Positions 1 to 7,297 are shown, numbered from the stretch's first letter. The stretch: 64,000 nucleotides of DNA from Candidatus Pacearchaeota archaeon (GCA_002690445.1 NZER01000349.1:12675-76674), one strand, 5' to 3'. Numbers and translations: made by a program. The notes: generated from the sequence alone by a model not told the origin.

Positions 1-50
1 TCAAAATCATCATCTCTTCCCACCAATTTTTTAAACCTCTCAAACACCAT
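1..50 (-). CDS. Start of an unidentified protein, cut by the window edge
   Basis: An ATG on the minus strand opens a frame of 16 codons (MVFERFKKLVGRDDDF) that runs off the window without a stop. A TATTTAAATA box at 72-81 lies about 27 nt upstream, the usual spacing for a leaderless archaeal promoter in this window. The short basic N-terminus followed by acidic residues would fit an archaeal SepF-like division protein, but 16 residues cannot decide this. Confidence 0.5.
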   Translation of the reverse strand, partial: MVFERFKKLVGRDDDF

Positions 51-71
51 GTTCTAGTTTAAAACTTTGGG

Positions 72-81
72 TATTTAAATA
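72..81 (-). promoter_or_regulatory. TATA box of the gene leaving the left edge
   Basis: The perfect palindrome TATTTAAATA is centred about 27 nt before the ATG at 50 on the minus strand. This matches the spacing seen before other likely leaderless genes here. Confidence 0.45.
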
Positions 82-102
82 TTTATGTAGTGGAGTGAAT
101 GC

Positions 103-397
103 TGTGCTTCCTAAGGACATATGTCATACCTTAAAATAATTAATTAAGATTAAACTTCACTTCAGCTCGAAAAAATTTCGCATTTTCAGGTATTATTAAG
201 AAAGATTGTTGAAAAAGCGAAATTTTTTGCTCCGCCTTGTCGGCTTTCGCTCTCGCACACATTTTTATTAATACCCAATTTCTCCTTCACATCGTAGAAT
301 GCCAGATGTATCTAAGGAATTTGCAATTGATTATAAATTCTGAAGGAACAAAATCGAAAGCCGACAAGGCGGAGATTTTGCGAGAGTTATTTGCCTC
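103..397. mobile_element. MITE-like element, copy A, right end missing
   Basis: The left end (TGTGC at 103, GGACATATGTC at 115-125) and the interior match the complete element at 53736-54013 along most of its length: the run ACCTTAAAAT, CTCTCGCACACATTTTTAT, and the right part up to AGTTATTTG. The interior carries a perfect 20-bp inverted repeat, CTCCGCCTTGTCGGCTTTCG at 230-249 and its complement at 355-374. The second GACATATGTC end is absent: similarity stops where the 3' end of the prefoldin gene begins. No coding capacity. I infer an old insertion that lost its right end. Confidence 0.65.
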
Positions 398-799
398 TTA
401 TTTTCCGCTAATTTTCTTCATCACGTCTTCGCGGATTGTCTCGATTTTTTCAGAAAATTCTTTTTCCTGCTTGTCAATATTTTTCAATCTTAGATCTATT
501 AATTCTTTTTTGTGCTTCATTTCTTCTACAACTTTTTCTTTTGTTGTTTTAATTACAACCTGATTTCCGATAATTTTTGAAATCTCACCATCAGTTTTTT
601 CTACTTCCTGCAAGATGTGGTCGGTTTCATTTGATTCCATTTGGAATGCCTGCTTTTGCATTATTAACTGCTGGAAGCTTTGTTCGAGAACTTGAAGTTC
701 CTGAATTTGTCGTTGAGTTTCTTCGTCTAGGTTTGCCAGGGGGTTGCCTGGTGCTGATGGTGTTTCTGGTGTTGGTTCTTCTTCTGTTTTTTTTACCAT
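398..799 (-). CDS. pfdB: Prefoldin beta subunit
   Basis: 133 residues, close to the archaeal prefoldin beta length plus a short Pro/Glu-rich N-terminal extension of about 15 residues. Two long charged heptad helices (about 20-75 and 88-130) flank a short hydrophobic hairpin containing IIGNQVVIKT, the beta-hairpin at which subunits assemble. Prefoldin is a cytosolic hexameric holdase that passes unfolded proteins to the thermosome. The ATG overlaps the stop codon of rpoP by one base, so the two are co-transcribed and probably translationally coupled; rpl37ae-rpoP-pfdB is a common archaeal order. The gene end abuts the truncated mini-element at 103-397. Confidence 0.93.
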   Translation of the reverse strand: MVKKTEEEPTPETPSAPGNPLANLDEETQRQIQELQVLEQSFQQLIMQKQAFQMESNETDHILQEVEKTDGEISKIIGNQVVIKTTKEKVVEEMKHKKELIDLRLKNIDKQEKEFSEKIETIREDVMKKISGK

Positions 800-936
800 T
801 ATTTTGCTTCAACTGTTTTCATTTTAGTTCGCGGTTTGTAAAAAATTCGTGAGCCGCAGTGAGGGCAGACAAATCGCTTTTTTAAATCTGTTGATTTTAT
901 TTTTTTGCTGCAGTGGAAGCATTTGTATTGTGCCAT
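799..936 (-). CDS. rpoP: DNA-directed RNA polymerase subunit P (Rpb12-like)
   Basis: 45 residues. A zinc ribbon is formed by Cys6-x2-Cys9 and Cys24-x2-Cys27, with the family C-terminus GSRIFYKPRTK. RpoP binds zinc and helps hold the Rpo3/Rpo10 assembly platform of archaeal RNA polymerase together. It lies 33 bp after eL43 and overlaps pfdB by one base. Length, cysteine spacing and context all fit. Confidence 0.93.
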   Translation of the reverse strand: MAQYKCFHCSKKIKSTDLKKRFVCPHCGSRIFYKPRTKMKTVEAK

Positions 937-969
937 TATGTGATTACGAGATTTTGATGGTTTTTAAGT

Positions 970-1191
970 TTAATCTTTTTGCTGGAGGTGGAATGTGCCG
1001 CCTGCGAATCTTTTGCTGCATTTTTTGCAGAGCCAGATTGCTTTTGCCTGACGTTTTGCTGTGCCTTTGCAAAAAGGGCATTCTTGTTTTTTCCGCTGGA
1101 TTGATTCGACAGCTATAAGTCTTTCTTTTGGCTTTCCGTAGCCAGCTCCGAATCTTCCTGCTGATTTTATTTTTTTCTTTTTTACTGCCAT
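970..1191 (-). CDS. rpl37ae: Ribosomal protein eL43 (L37Ae)
   Basis: 73 residues. The family N-terminus (KSAGRFGAGYG) precedes a zinc ribbon with Cys38, Cys41, Cys55 and Cys58. It is a large-subunit protein bound to 23S rRNA. It heads the small eL43-RpoP-prefoldin beta operon on the minus strand. Nothing unusual in length or motifs. Confidence 0.94.
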   Translation of the reverse strand: MAVKKKKIKSAGRFGAGYGKPKERLIAVESIQRKKQECPFCKGTAKRQAKAIWLCKKCSKRFAGGTFHLQQKD

Positions 1192-1387
1192 TGTATTATG
1201 ATATGGGCTGCCCTACTCCCAAAATGCACCTCGCAAATAGAGTTTTTAATCTTTACTTTGCTCGGAGCGTTTTGCTCAGATTTTGCATTTCCGAATTTTT
1301 TGTTTACCGGAAAAGCGAAATCTTCGGCCCGGAAATTTAACCGAGGTTAAAATCCGCGATCTCACAAGGGATTTACAATCCCTTATA

Positions 1388-1534
1388 TGGGGCTGCCCGG
1401 ATTTTAACCGGGGTCTGGAACTATTCAGGAGGAACTCGCAGGATTTCAATCGTCTTCCCGAAGGTGAGACATATTGTCTCCGAGCTCATCCCTCACCCAA
1501 AGCTCCGATGCTAAACAGGCTACACCACAGCCCC
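1388..1534 (-). tRNA. tRNA-Pro (TGG) with a 73-nt intron
   Basis: Acceptor GGGGCTG (1534-1528) pairs with CAGCCCC (1395-1389), discriminator A at 1388. T arm CCCGG-TTAAAAT-CCGGG; note loop TTAAAAT rather than the usual TTCAAAT. Anticodon stem GGAGC pairs with GTTCC (one G-U), and the loop TTTGGG places anticodon TGG at 34-36. The halves 1534-1496 and 1422-1388 give a mature tRNA of 74 nt. The interrupting segment 1495-1423 sits after position 37, the canonical archaeal intron site. The bulge-helix-bulge junction was not folded, so the exact splice points could shift by a base or two. Confidence 0.88.
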
Positions 1535-1571
1535 AATAATAAAGAGGGTTTTAGTGTATTAATAAATTTAA

Positions 1572-2297
1572 CTACTCAGGTTTTTCTCCGGGTTTTTCTT
1601 CCTGACTTTCTTCAGCTGGTTTTTCTTCTCCAGCTTCGCCTTCCGCTGCTCCTTCTTCTCCAGCTTCGCCTTCTGCTGCTCCTTCTTCTCCTTCTGCTTT
1701 CTTTGCTTCTTCTGCAGCTGCAGCTTCTTCTTCTGCTTTCTTAATTTCGGCTTCCTGCTCTGCTAAAAGTTTTTTGAAGAAAAGATCTATTTTTTTCTTT
1801 TTTGCTGGATCAACTTCTGTTTTCTGAGATTCTATTTCCTGCTTGTATTTTCCTTTTTCAATTTCTTCTAAAATTTCTTTAGGGTCTTTGTTTTCAATTA
1901 TGACACCCATTGCCATGCAAGTTCCGATAACTGACTTTAGTGTTGCAGAGAATGTATTGGAAAGCATTGAAGCGTGTTTTGTTTTTGATATTGCGATAAC
2001 CTGCTCGATTGCTAAGTTTCCTGAGTTAAGTTTTTTTCTTTCGCCGGACGCTTTTTCTATTTTAAGTTCTTTTTTTAATAGTTCAGATGTTGGGGGTGAT
2101 AAAACTTTGATTGTGAATTCTTTTGATTTTGGGTCTACGTCCAGATGAACGGGAACTGTGATTCCTTTGAATTCTTGTGTTGCTGTGTTTACATCTGAGA
2201 TAACTTTGCCCATGTTGATTCCCATTGGTCCGAGCTGCTGAGCTATTGCTGGACCTGGTGTCATGTTCCCGCCCTCAACTAAAAGTTTGATTAGCAT
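1572..2297 (-). CDS. rpl11: Ribosomal protein uL11 with long acidic tail
   Basis: About 241 residues. The first 150 are a normal uL11: the N-terminal domain with GGNMTPGPAIAQQLGPMGIN, which binds the GTPase-associated rRNA, and a C-terminal rRNA-binding domain. The last 85 or so residues are an added low-complexity Ala/Glu/Gly/Lys tail with an internal repeat (EEGAAEGEAG twice), which archaeal L11 usually lacks. Start: an in-frame TTG exists at 2309, but GGAG lies just before the ATG at 2297 at good spacing, so I chose 2297. Last gene of ftsZ-secE-spt5-rpl11. Confidence 0.93.
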   Translation of the reverse strand: MLIKLLVEGGNMTPGPAIAQQLGPMGINMGKVISDVNTATQEFKGITVPVHLDVDPKSKEFTIKVLSPPTSELLKKELKIEKASGERKKLNSGNLAIEQVIAISKTKHASMLSNTFSATLKSVIGTCMAMGVIIENKDPKEILEEIEKGKYKQEIESQKTEVDPAKKKKIDLFFKKLLAEQEAEIKKAEEEAAAAEEAKKAEGEEGAAEGEAGEEGAAEGEAGEEKPAEESQEEKPGEKPE

Positions 2298-2327
2298 TTT
2301 AATCTCCAAGAAAACAGATTTTTAAAT

Positions 2328-3035
2328 CTAACTGATTTGCTGTTCATCAGTATTTAATTCGTCTTCAGTTTCTTCTCTTCTGATGACACGAAGATTATCG
2401 AGCTTGACTGTAACTGGAATTGGAACAGCAGCACCGAGCAGTGAGACAACTGATTCTCCTTTTGCCTTGTCAACTCTAATAACTTTTGCTTTTTCTTTTT
2501 TGAAAGGTTCGGATATAATCTCGACAATGTCGTTTTTCTCGATTTTAATTTCAGAGGCAACAGGTTCTAACATTTGCTTTATTTCTTCGTAAGAAATAAC
2601 TTTAGGAATAATTCCCTTAACATAGGGTAGATTGAAAACAGCTTCTTCTGCGTTTTCTCTGTCTGGAGCTTCTAAGAAAATATAACCCCGTAATCCGTGA
2701 GGCCGGGCAATAGCGTAGACTTCTAATTTCTTTTTTTTAATTTTATCAGCAATTAATTCTAATGCTTTGTCTTCTTTGTTTGTTGTAACTTTCACAACAA
2801 AAATTGAGGAAGCAAATTCTCTTTTTGGTTTTTGTTTTTCTGGTTTTACTTCTTCTTCAAGTTCTTTTTCCTCTTCTTCAAGTTCTTCAGCTGTTTCATT
2901 GTTGTCTTCTGAGGGAATCATAGGATCCTTTTTTTTCGCTCCCCTAATTATTGGAGCGTCTGCTGGAGTTTCTTTGCTTTCTTTTTCGCTATCTTCTTCA
3001 AGATAGTCAAATTCGTCTTCCATTCCTAATGGCAT
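2328..3035 (-). CDS. spt5: Transcription elongation factor Spt5 (NusG family)
   Basis: 235 residues. A charged, acidic N-terminal extension of about 75 residues precedes the NGN domain (about 77-160: SIFVVKVTTNKEDKAL ... ARPHGLRGYIFLEA) and a KOW domain (about 170-215). Spt5 pairs with Spt4 on the RNA polymerase clamp to raise processivity and can couple transcription to the ribosome. Archaeal Spt5 is typically near 150 residues, so the N-terminal addition is unusual and resembles the acidic N-terminus of eukaryotic Spt5 in composition only. It sits between secE and rpl11 in the classic order. Confidence 0.93.
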   Translation of the reverse strand: MPLGMEDEFDYLEEDSEKESKETPADAPIIRGAKKKDPMIPSEDNNETAEELEEEEKELEEEVKPEKQKPKREFASSIFVVKVTTNKEDKALELIADKIKKKKLEVYAIARPHGLRGYIFLEAPDRENAEEAVFNLPYVKGIIPKVISYEEIKQMLEPVASEIKIEKNDIVEIISEPFKKEKAKVIRVDKAKGESVVSLLGAAVPIPVTVKLDNLRVIRREETEDELNTDEQQIS

Positions 3036-3126
3036 TTTATTTTTGAATTGTTTAGTACCAACTAATTCTTAAATATCTAAGAACTAGATGTTTTTTATTG
3101 TTTTGGGTGGTTTTTAAATTTATTGT

Positions 3127-3303
3127 TTAGAAAACCATTTTCATTGCAATGGAAATTGCAAAGCCCAGTGCACCGATGATGAGCAAACCGATTGCTGTGA
3201 CTTTTGAAATTGTTTTGAATTCCTGCATGCTGGGTTTTTTCAGCAGTCTCCAGACTCTGAGATATTTGTGATATTGGGATGAGAGCCATGATGTGATTTT
3301 CAT
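3127..3303 (-). CDS. secE: Protein translocase subunit SecE (Sec61 gamma)
   Basis: 58 residues: a short amphipathic N-terminal helix (about 10-32, with the Lys-Pro-Ser turn KKPSMQEF typical of SecE) followed by one transmembrane helix (about 36-55). SecE clamps SecY in the membrane channel. Its place between ftsZ and spt5 is the standard archaeal neighbourhood, and SecY itself is encoded at 33229-34593. The start ATG at 3303 is 34 bp from the end of ftsZ. Recognised by size, topology and synteny. Confidence 0.9.
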   Translation of the reverse strand: MKITSWLSSQYHKYLRVWRLLKKPSMQEFKTISKVTAIGLLIIGALGFAISIAMKMVF

Positions 3304-3337
3304 AATTAAATAAATGGCGGGGGGTTTTTAAGTTTGT

Positions 3338-4471
3338 TTATTCCTCTAGGAACTCTATGCCGAGTTCATCTTCCATTTCCTGGATTTTTTGTTTTTCTAT
3401 TGGGAGTTTTTCTCCGGAGATTTGGGCTGAGTGGACGCCGGTGATGATTACCATGACTTTTATTCCGCCTTTATTTCCGTCGGTGCCGCTAAGGTCTTTT
3501 GATATTTGAGCTCCGGAGATTAATTTTGCATCTGGTGCTAATTGCTCTCCGATTGTTTGAACTATTTGCTTGTATTCTTCTAATGCCAAGTCTTCACCTC
3601 CGAGAACATTGACTAAAGCACCGCTTGCATCTTTTATGTCCACGTCTAAGAGTGGGTTGTTAATTGCTTTTTCAACTGCTTCTTGGGCGCGGGAATTTGA
3701 GTCAGATTCGCCCATTCCAATCAAACTTACGCCGCCGTCTGCCATCACTGTTTTTACATCGGCGAAATCTAAATTTACTAAACCTGAGCGTGTTACTAAT
3801 TCTGTTATTCCTTTGACTGCGTTTGTTAATATTTCGTCAGCTACTTTGAAGGCAGTGGGGAGGGGGAGGTCGGGAGCGAGTTCGAGTAGTTTGTCATTTG
3901 GGATTACAATTAAAGTGTCGACAATTGATTCCATTTTTTCGAGAGCTTCTACTGCATTTTCAATTCTTTTTCTTCCTTCAACTGTGAATGGCAGGGTGAC
4001 TACGCCGATTGTTAGAGCTCCGAGTTTTTTTGCTACTTCTGCAATAATTGGGGCGGCTCCAGAACCAGTGCCTCCTCCTAAACCGCATGTGATGAAAACC
4101 ATGTCAGGATTTGCAAGAGCTTTTTTTATGTCCTGAGTTTGTTCTCTTGCTGCTTCAGCACCAATTCGCGGATTTGAGCCAGCACCAAGTCCTTTTGAAA
4201 TTTCTCTTCCAATGAGAATTTTTTTATCTGCATTTGTGTAAAGCAGGTCTTGAGCATCTGTATTAACTGAGATTATTTCGCCGCCCTTGATTCCTATTTC
4301 CCTCATTCGGGAGACAGTATTTCCTCCGGCTCCGCCAACCCCTACTACTTTTATTCGCGCTGACTGCACTTTTAGGATTTCTTCTAATTCCCTGTCTATT
4401 TCTGAGTTAGGATTTAAATCTGAATTAGAGTTTAGACTTGGCTGAGTAATGTCCTGCACCTCATTTTGCAT
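3338..4471 (-). CDS. ftsZ: Cell division GTPase FtsZ
   Basis: About 377 residues from the ATG at 4471 (381 from an ATG at 4483). Counting from 4483, the tubulin signature GGGTGSG is at 136-142, the nucleotide-binding GVGGAGGN at 48-55 and the T7 synergy loop NLDFADVK at 237-244. An acidic, Asn-rich N-terminal tail of about 40 residues precedes the GTPase core. FtsZ polymerises into the division ring. GGAGGAG lies directly before the ATG at 4471, which favours that start. A TTATAAAT box near 4507 puts the likely transcription start close to 4483, giving either a leaderless start there or a 12-nt leader holding the Shine-Dalgarno. Confidence 0.95.
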   Translation of the reverse strand: MQNEVQDITQPSLNSNSDLNPNSEIDRELEEILKVQSARIKVVGVGGAGGNTVSRMREIGIKGGEIISVNTDAQDLLYTNADKKILIGREISKGLGAGSNPRIGAEAAREQTQDIKKALANPDMVFITCGLGGGTGSGAAPIIAEVAKKLGALTIGVVTLPFTVEGRKRIENAVEALEKMESIVDTLIVIPNDKLLELAPDLPLPTAFKVADEILTNAVKGITELVTRSGLVNLDFADVKTVMADGGVSLIGMGESDSNSRAQEAVEKAINNPLLDVDIKDASGALVNVLGGEDLALEEYKQIVQTIGEQLAPDAKLISGAQISKDLSGTDGNKGGIKVMVIITGVHSAQISGEKLPIEKQKIQEMEDELGIEFLEE

Positions 4472-4533
4472 AATCTCCTCCATTGAATTTTTTATTGCAA
4501 GAGATTTATAAGGATTTATGTTATTGAGTATAC

Positions 4534-5208
4534 TTATTTTTTAGCGGCAGGTTGTTTGGATTTTTTCACTTCGGTTTTGATTTTCATTCCTAGAATCTCT
4601 TTGAACTGAGGAGCCATCATTTCTATTAGTTTTTCTAATTGTTTTTCATCTTCTTTGAGCTGGAATGTGATTGTTTTTTCTTTTTCTGTGAAAGGGAATT
4701 TTTTTCTAAATAAAAAATCTTGGAGGGCGTTTATTCTTTGGTCTTGGTTGTCTATTTTTTTTAATATCTTGAAATTGTATGTGACTGCTTTTCCTGCTAG
4801 GGGGTTGTTGAAATCTACTAGGATTCTTCCTCCTGATGCTGATAAGACTCTGGCTAGCTGGCCGCCGAGGTTTAGCTGCATTCCTCTCTGAGGGTTTATT
4901 TTTTGCTCGTTGAAAATTTTAAGCGGGACCATCCTGATTAGCTGGGAGTTGCGTTTGCCGAATGCTTTTTCTGGAGAAATTTCGATAGTGTATTTTTTGC
5001 CTATTTGTTTTCCTTCTAAATTGTTGTCAAAACCTTCTGGGAGCATTTTATTCCCGATTGACATGATAAATGGTTTTAATTTTTCTACATCGAGATTTAG
5101 GTCTGTATTTTTTGCATCTGCTTTTATATTGGTGTCGAAGATTTCATCTGTGTCTTTGATTTTTCCTGTGAATTCTATTTCAATGAAATCATTTTTTTTG
5201 ACTGCCAT
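4534..5208 (-). CDS. FKBP-type peptidyl-prolyl isomerase (SlyD-like)
   Basis: 224 residues. An FKBP core (DFIEIEFTGKIKDTDEIFDTN at the start and YNFKILKKI at about 145) is split by an insert-in-flap domain at about 85-130, as in SlyD and archaeal long FKBPs. It speeds Xaa-Pro isomerisation and acts as a chaperone in the cytosol. A helical C-terminal extension of about 75 residues ending in lysines follows, as in several archaeal homologues. It precedes ftsZ in the same direction with a 50-bp gap, so it may or may not share a transcript. Confidence 0.9.
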   Translation of the reverse strand: MAVKKNDFIEIEFTGKIKDTDEIFDTNIKADAKNTDLNLDVEKLKPFIMSIGNKMLPEGFDNNLEGKQIGKKYTIEISPEKAFGKRNSQLIRMVPLKIFNEQKINPQRGMQLNLGGQLARVLSASGGRILVDFNNPLAGKAVTYNFKILKKIDNQDQRINALQDFLFRKKFPFTEKEKTITFQLKEDEKQLEKLIEMMAPQFKEILGMKIKTEVKKSKQPAAKK

Positions 5209-5293
5209 AATCTTGTGAGATGTTTTGGGTTTTTAAGTTTGTTTATTGTTCTGATATTGTGTATAACGTAGTCTTTATGTAAACAATTAAGCA

Positions 5294-5530
5294 TTAAACT
5301 ATTGAAAAATAAAGTGTTAGTCCAGATAATAGAATAGTGGCAATTGCTAAAGACCATGTAGCCCAGATTAATTTTTTGTTAGTTTCGATAGCCTGATATA
5401 TCATCCATGCGGAAACAATTCTTTCCTCTACTGCTTCTATCCCGCGAGGATTTAAAGAACTCTCATAAACTTCTTTAGTAAATTTTTTATAAAAATTTTT
5501 AAATTTCATTCTAATAGATATTTTTATCAC
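5294..5530 (-). CDS. Unknown small membrane protein
   Basis: 78 residues from GTG at 5530, or 71 from ATG at 5509. A basic N-terminus (KFKNFYKKFTKEVYESSLNPRG) is followed by one or two hydrophobic helices near the C-terminus (WATWSLAIATILLSGLTLYFSIV). The upstream stop codon is immediately followed by GTGATA, and no clear Shine-Dalgarno precedes either candidate start, so the start is uncertain. Third gene of a tight minus-strand trio of unknown function. No family recognised. Confidence 0.6.
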   Translation of the reverse strand: MIKISIRMKFKNFYKKFTKEVYESSLNPRGIEAVEERIVSAWMIYQAIETNKKLIWATWSLAIATILLSGLTLYFSIV

Positions 5531-5854
5531 CTAAACAGTTTCCGCATTTATCTCTAAGATAAAAATTTCTTTTTGTTTGAGTTTTTGTCTTATCATTTCC
5601 TTGTACGCTTCTATCCATTTTTTGTTTTCAAATGTATCTTCTAAAAATAATTCCAATAGGAAATGTTCTTCTTTATATTTCAACCCATCTCCGTCCTTCC
5701 AAGAACCCTGTATCACTGGAAGATGTGTAAATGGATCCAGAGAATAACCTCCAAATCTTTCTTCAATCTCCGACGCGATTCCCCCAATTATCTCCATTGG
5801 AACAGGGATTTTCGTATCATATGTTTTTGGAATAAAAATCCGATATAATTTCAT
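5531..5854 (-). CDS. Unknown protein, 107 residues
   Basis: A soluble alpha/beta-looking protein with FIPKTYDTKIPVPMEIIGGI near the start and a C-terminal helix rich in Lys/Gln (EMIRQKLKQKE) ending in a strand. The central part reads as an edge strand with GSWKDGDG. No signal peptide or membrane helix. It starts 1 base before the end of the upstream 56-residue gene's stop region and ends right at the next gene, so the three are probably one transcript. I do not recognise the family. Confidence 0.65.
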   Translation of the reverse strand: MKLYRIFIPKTYDTKIPVPMEIIGGIASEIEERFGGYSLDPFTHLPVIQGSWKDGDGLKYKEEHFLLELFLEDTFENKKWIEAYKEMIRQKLKQKEIFILEINAETV

Positions 5855-5855
5855 T

Positions 5856-6026
5856 CTAATCTAAGATATTCGGTTCTATCCCAGCGTCTTTAATTTTTTT
5901 TAAGACCTCTTCTTCATTCTCAATAATATTAAAACGGTTATCTGAAAGTCCCATGAACTTCCCCTTGGTTGCTAGTATTTCAAACACTTTTGCCTTTTCT
6001 TCGGGTTTGACTTGTATTAGAACCAT
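5856..6026 (-). CDS. Unknown small protein, 56 residues
   Basis: MVLIQVKPEEKAKVF at the N-terminus and EEEVLKKIKDAGIE near the C-terminus suggest a small beta-alpha-beta-alpha unit. It lies 1 bp upstream of the 107-residue gene and heads the trio. A TTATTAAATA-like box near 6041-6053 could be its promoter. Size and tight coupling to two more small genes are compatible with a toxin-antitoxin-type unit, but no diagnostic motif supports that. Confidence 0.55.
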   Translation of the reverse strand: MVLIQVKPEEKAKVFEILATKGKFMGLSDNRFNIIENEEEVLKKIKDAGIEPNILD

Positions 6027-6153
6027 CTTATTCTTTAGATGTTGTATTTAATAAATTTTTGCTTTTTTATGGTTTTGTATAAAAACCATGAATCTTTAAA
6101 TTCTACGATAACTAAATAATGTTTTAATTTAATATTGTAGTTCTGACAAAACA

Positions 6154-6162
6154 TTTATAAAA
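6154..6162 (+). promoter_or_regulatory. TATA box of the aIF5A gene
   Basis: TTTATAAAA is centred 25 nt before the aIF5A ATG at 6183, so the transcript should begin at or next to the start codon (leaderless). Confidence 0.6.
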
Positions 6163-6182
6163 TAAATTTTTCTGGGTTAGTT

Positions 6183-6572
6183 ATGGCACATAAAATTATT
6201 GAGGCGACTGCAATGCGGGTGGGGAGTTTTTTGATGATTGACGGGTCGGCTCACGAGGTAAAGAAGATGGATGTGTCTAAGACTGGGAAGCACGGGCACG
6301 CGAAAGTGCGGTTTGAGGCGGTGAGTGCTATGACAGGGAAGAAAAAGGTTATGGTAGTGCCGGGCCATGAGAGGTTTGAGGTTCCGTTGATTGACAAGAA
6401 TAAGGCGCAAGTTTTATCTATTGCAGGGGAGAATGCGAGTTTGATGGATTCTGAAAGTTTTGAAACTCTTGAGCTGCCTGTTCCTGAAGATTTGAAAGAA
6501 GTTGTGAAGGAAGGTATGACTGTTGAATATTGGGATATGGAAGGCGAAAAGTTAATAAAGCGGACTCTTTAG
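6183..6572 (+). CDS. eif5a: Translation initiation/elongation factor aIF5A
   Basis: 129 residues, standard archaeal length. The hypusination loop SKTGKHGHAK is intact with the modifiable lysine at Lys36, followed by the C-terminal OB-fold domain. The factor relieves ribosome stalling at sequences such as polyproline and needs deoxyhypusine synthase, which is not in this window. It is followed 8 bp later by eL40 in the same direction. Likely leaderless from the TATA box at 6154-6162. Confidence 0.95.
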   Translation: MAHKIIEATAMRVGSFLMIDGSAHEVKKMDVSKTGKHGHAKVRFEAVSAMTGKKKVMVVPGHERFEVPLIDKNKAQVLSIAGENASLMDSESFETLELPVPEDLKEVVKEGMTVEYWDMEGEKLIKRTL

Positions 6573-6580
6573 GTTTTAAA

Positions 6581-6745
6581 ATGGCAACAAAAATTTTAGC
6601 AGCGCAGAATAGGTTGTATAAAAATAGTTTTGTTTGCAAGGGCTGTAAGCATAAGATAAAAGTTGAACCGTTGAAAATTTTGCAGGGCAAGGCAAGGTGC
6701 CGGAAGTGCGGGAAAAAGGATTTTCGACCGGTGCGGAAAAAGTAA
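6581..6745 (+). CDS. rpl40e: Ribosomal protein eL40
   Basis: 54 residues. Four cysteines at 19, 22, 40 and 43 form the zinc site, and the C-terminus KARCRKCGKKDFRP is the family signature. eL40 is a small zinc-binding protein of the large subunit near the factor-binding site; in eukaryotes it is made as a ubiquitin fusion, here it stands alone. The ATG at 6581 follows the aIF5A stop by 8 bp. Confidence 0.88.
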   Translation: MATKILAAQNRLYKNSFVCKGCKHKIKVEPLKILQGKARCRKCGKKDFRPVRKK

Positions 6746-6770
6746 TTAGTTTTATAGATGTATATTCAAG

Positions 6771-6827
6771 TATCTAAATCTTTTTTAAGTATCTAAATCT
6801 TTTTTAAGTATCTAAATCTTTTTTAAG
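6771..6827 (+). repeat. Three tandem 19-bp repeats, each with a TATA-like core
   Basis: The unit TATCTAAATCTTTTTTAAG occurs three times without interruption (6771-6789, 6790-6808, 6809-6827). Each ends in TTTTTTAAG, which resembles the TTTTTAAG boxes upstream of other genes here. The last copy is centred about 25 nt before the ATG at 6848, so this looks like a triplicated core promoter. Confidence 0.85.
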
Positions 6828-6847
6828 TGTCTTTTTTTGTTTTGATT

Positions 6848-7261
6848 ATGAAAGTTTCGGAAGCTATATGGATGGAAGCAAAATTACCTGATATGCAAAA
6901 AGCTTTAGCCAGGATTACTAGGGTGGAGGATTTACGAGTTTTGGAAGGATTAGAACCAGACAAACATATTATTCAGGTTATTAACATGAGTGTTATGGTT
7001 TACCGAGGTAAAATGAATGGTCATCCTTATTTTATAGGGGAGTTTCATCCTGTAAGTGAGACTCATAGGGAATCAATTTTCGATGTGGTTGCTAAGGGGA
7101 GTGGGATAGAATTTCTAAATGGGGGAATTATAATGATAAATGATTGTAAAATAGGGGTTTATACTTCTGGTGGTTTTTGTGACTCCCTTTATGGAGGAAT
7201 ATCCTATGATAAAAAAGGATTTGAAACAAGAGCTAAAATTCTAGATGATTTAGGGGTTTAA
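6848..7261 (+). CDS. Unknown protein, 137 residues
   Basis: A soluble protein starting MKVSEAIWMEAKLPDMQ. An in-frame GTG at 6827 overlaps the promoter-like repeat, so the ATG at 6848, about 25 nt from the last TTTTTTAAG, is the better start. The middle has strands with HIIQVINMSVMVYRG and GHPYFIGEF, and the C-terminal part is glycine-rich (GGFCDSLYGGISYDKKG). No membrane helix. I do not recognise it. It stands alone between eL40 and the site-2 protease gene. Confidence 0.7.
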   Translation: MKVSEAIWMEAKLPDMQKALARITRVEDLRVLEGLEPDKHIIQVINMSVMVYRGKMNGHPYFIGEFHPVSETHRESIFDVVAKGSGIEFLNGGIIMINDCKIGVYTSGGFCDSLYGGISYDKKGFETRAKILDDLGV

Positions 7262-7297
7262 AACCAAACATCTTAAAAACCCAATCTTCATTTTATA

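Noticed and set aside
577..852. Long frames opposite pfdB, rpoP and the Lys/Glu-rich ribosomal genes
   Set aside because: Antisense of Lys/Glu codons gives stop-free Phe/Leu/Ser frames; they have no start context or family resemblance and are shadows.
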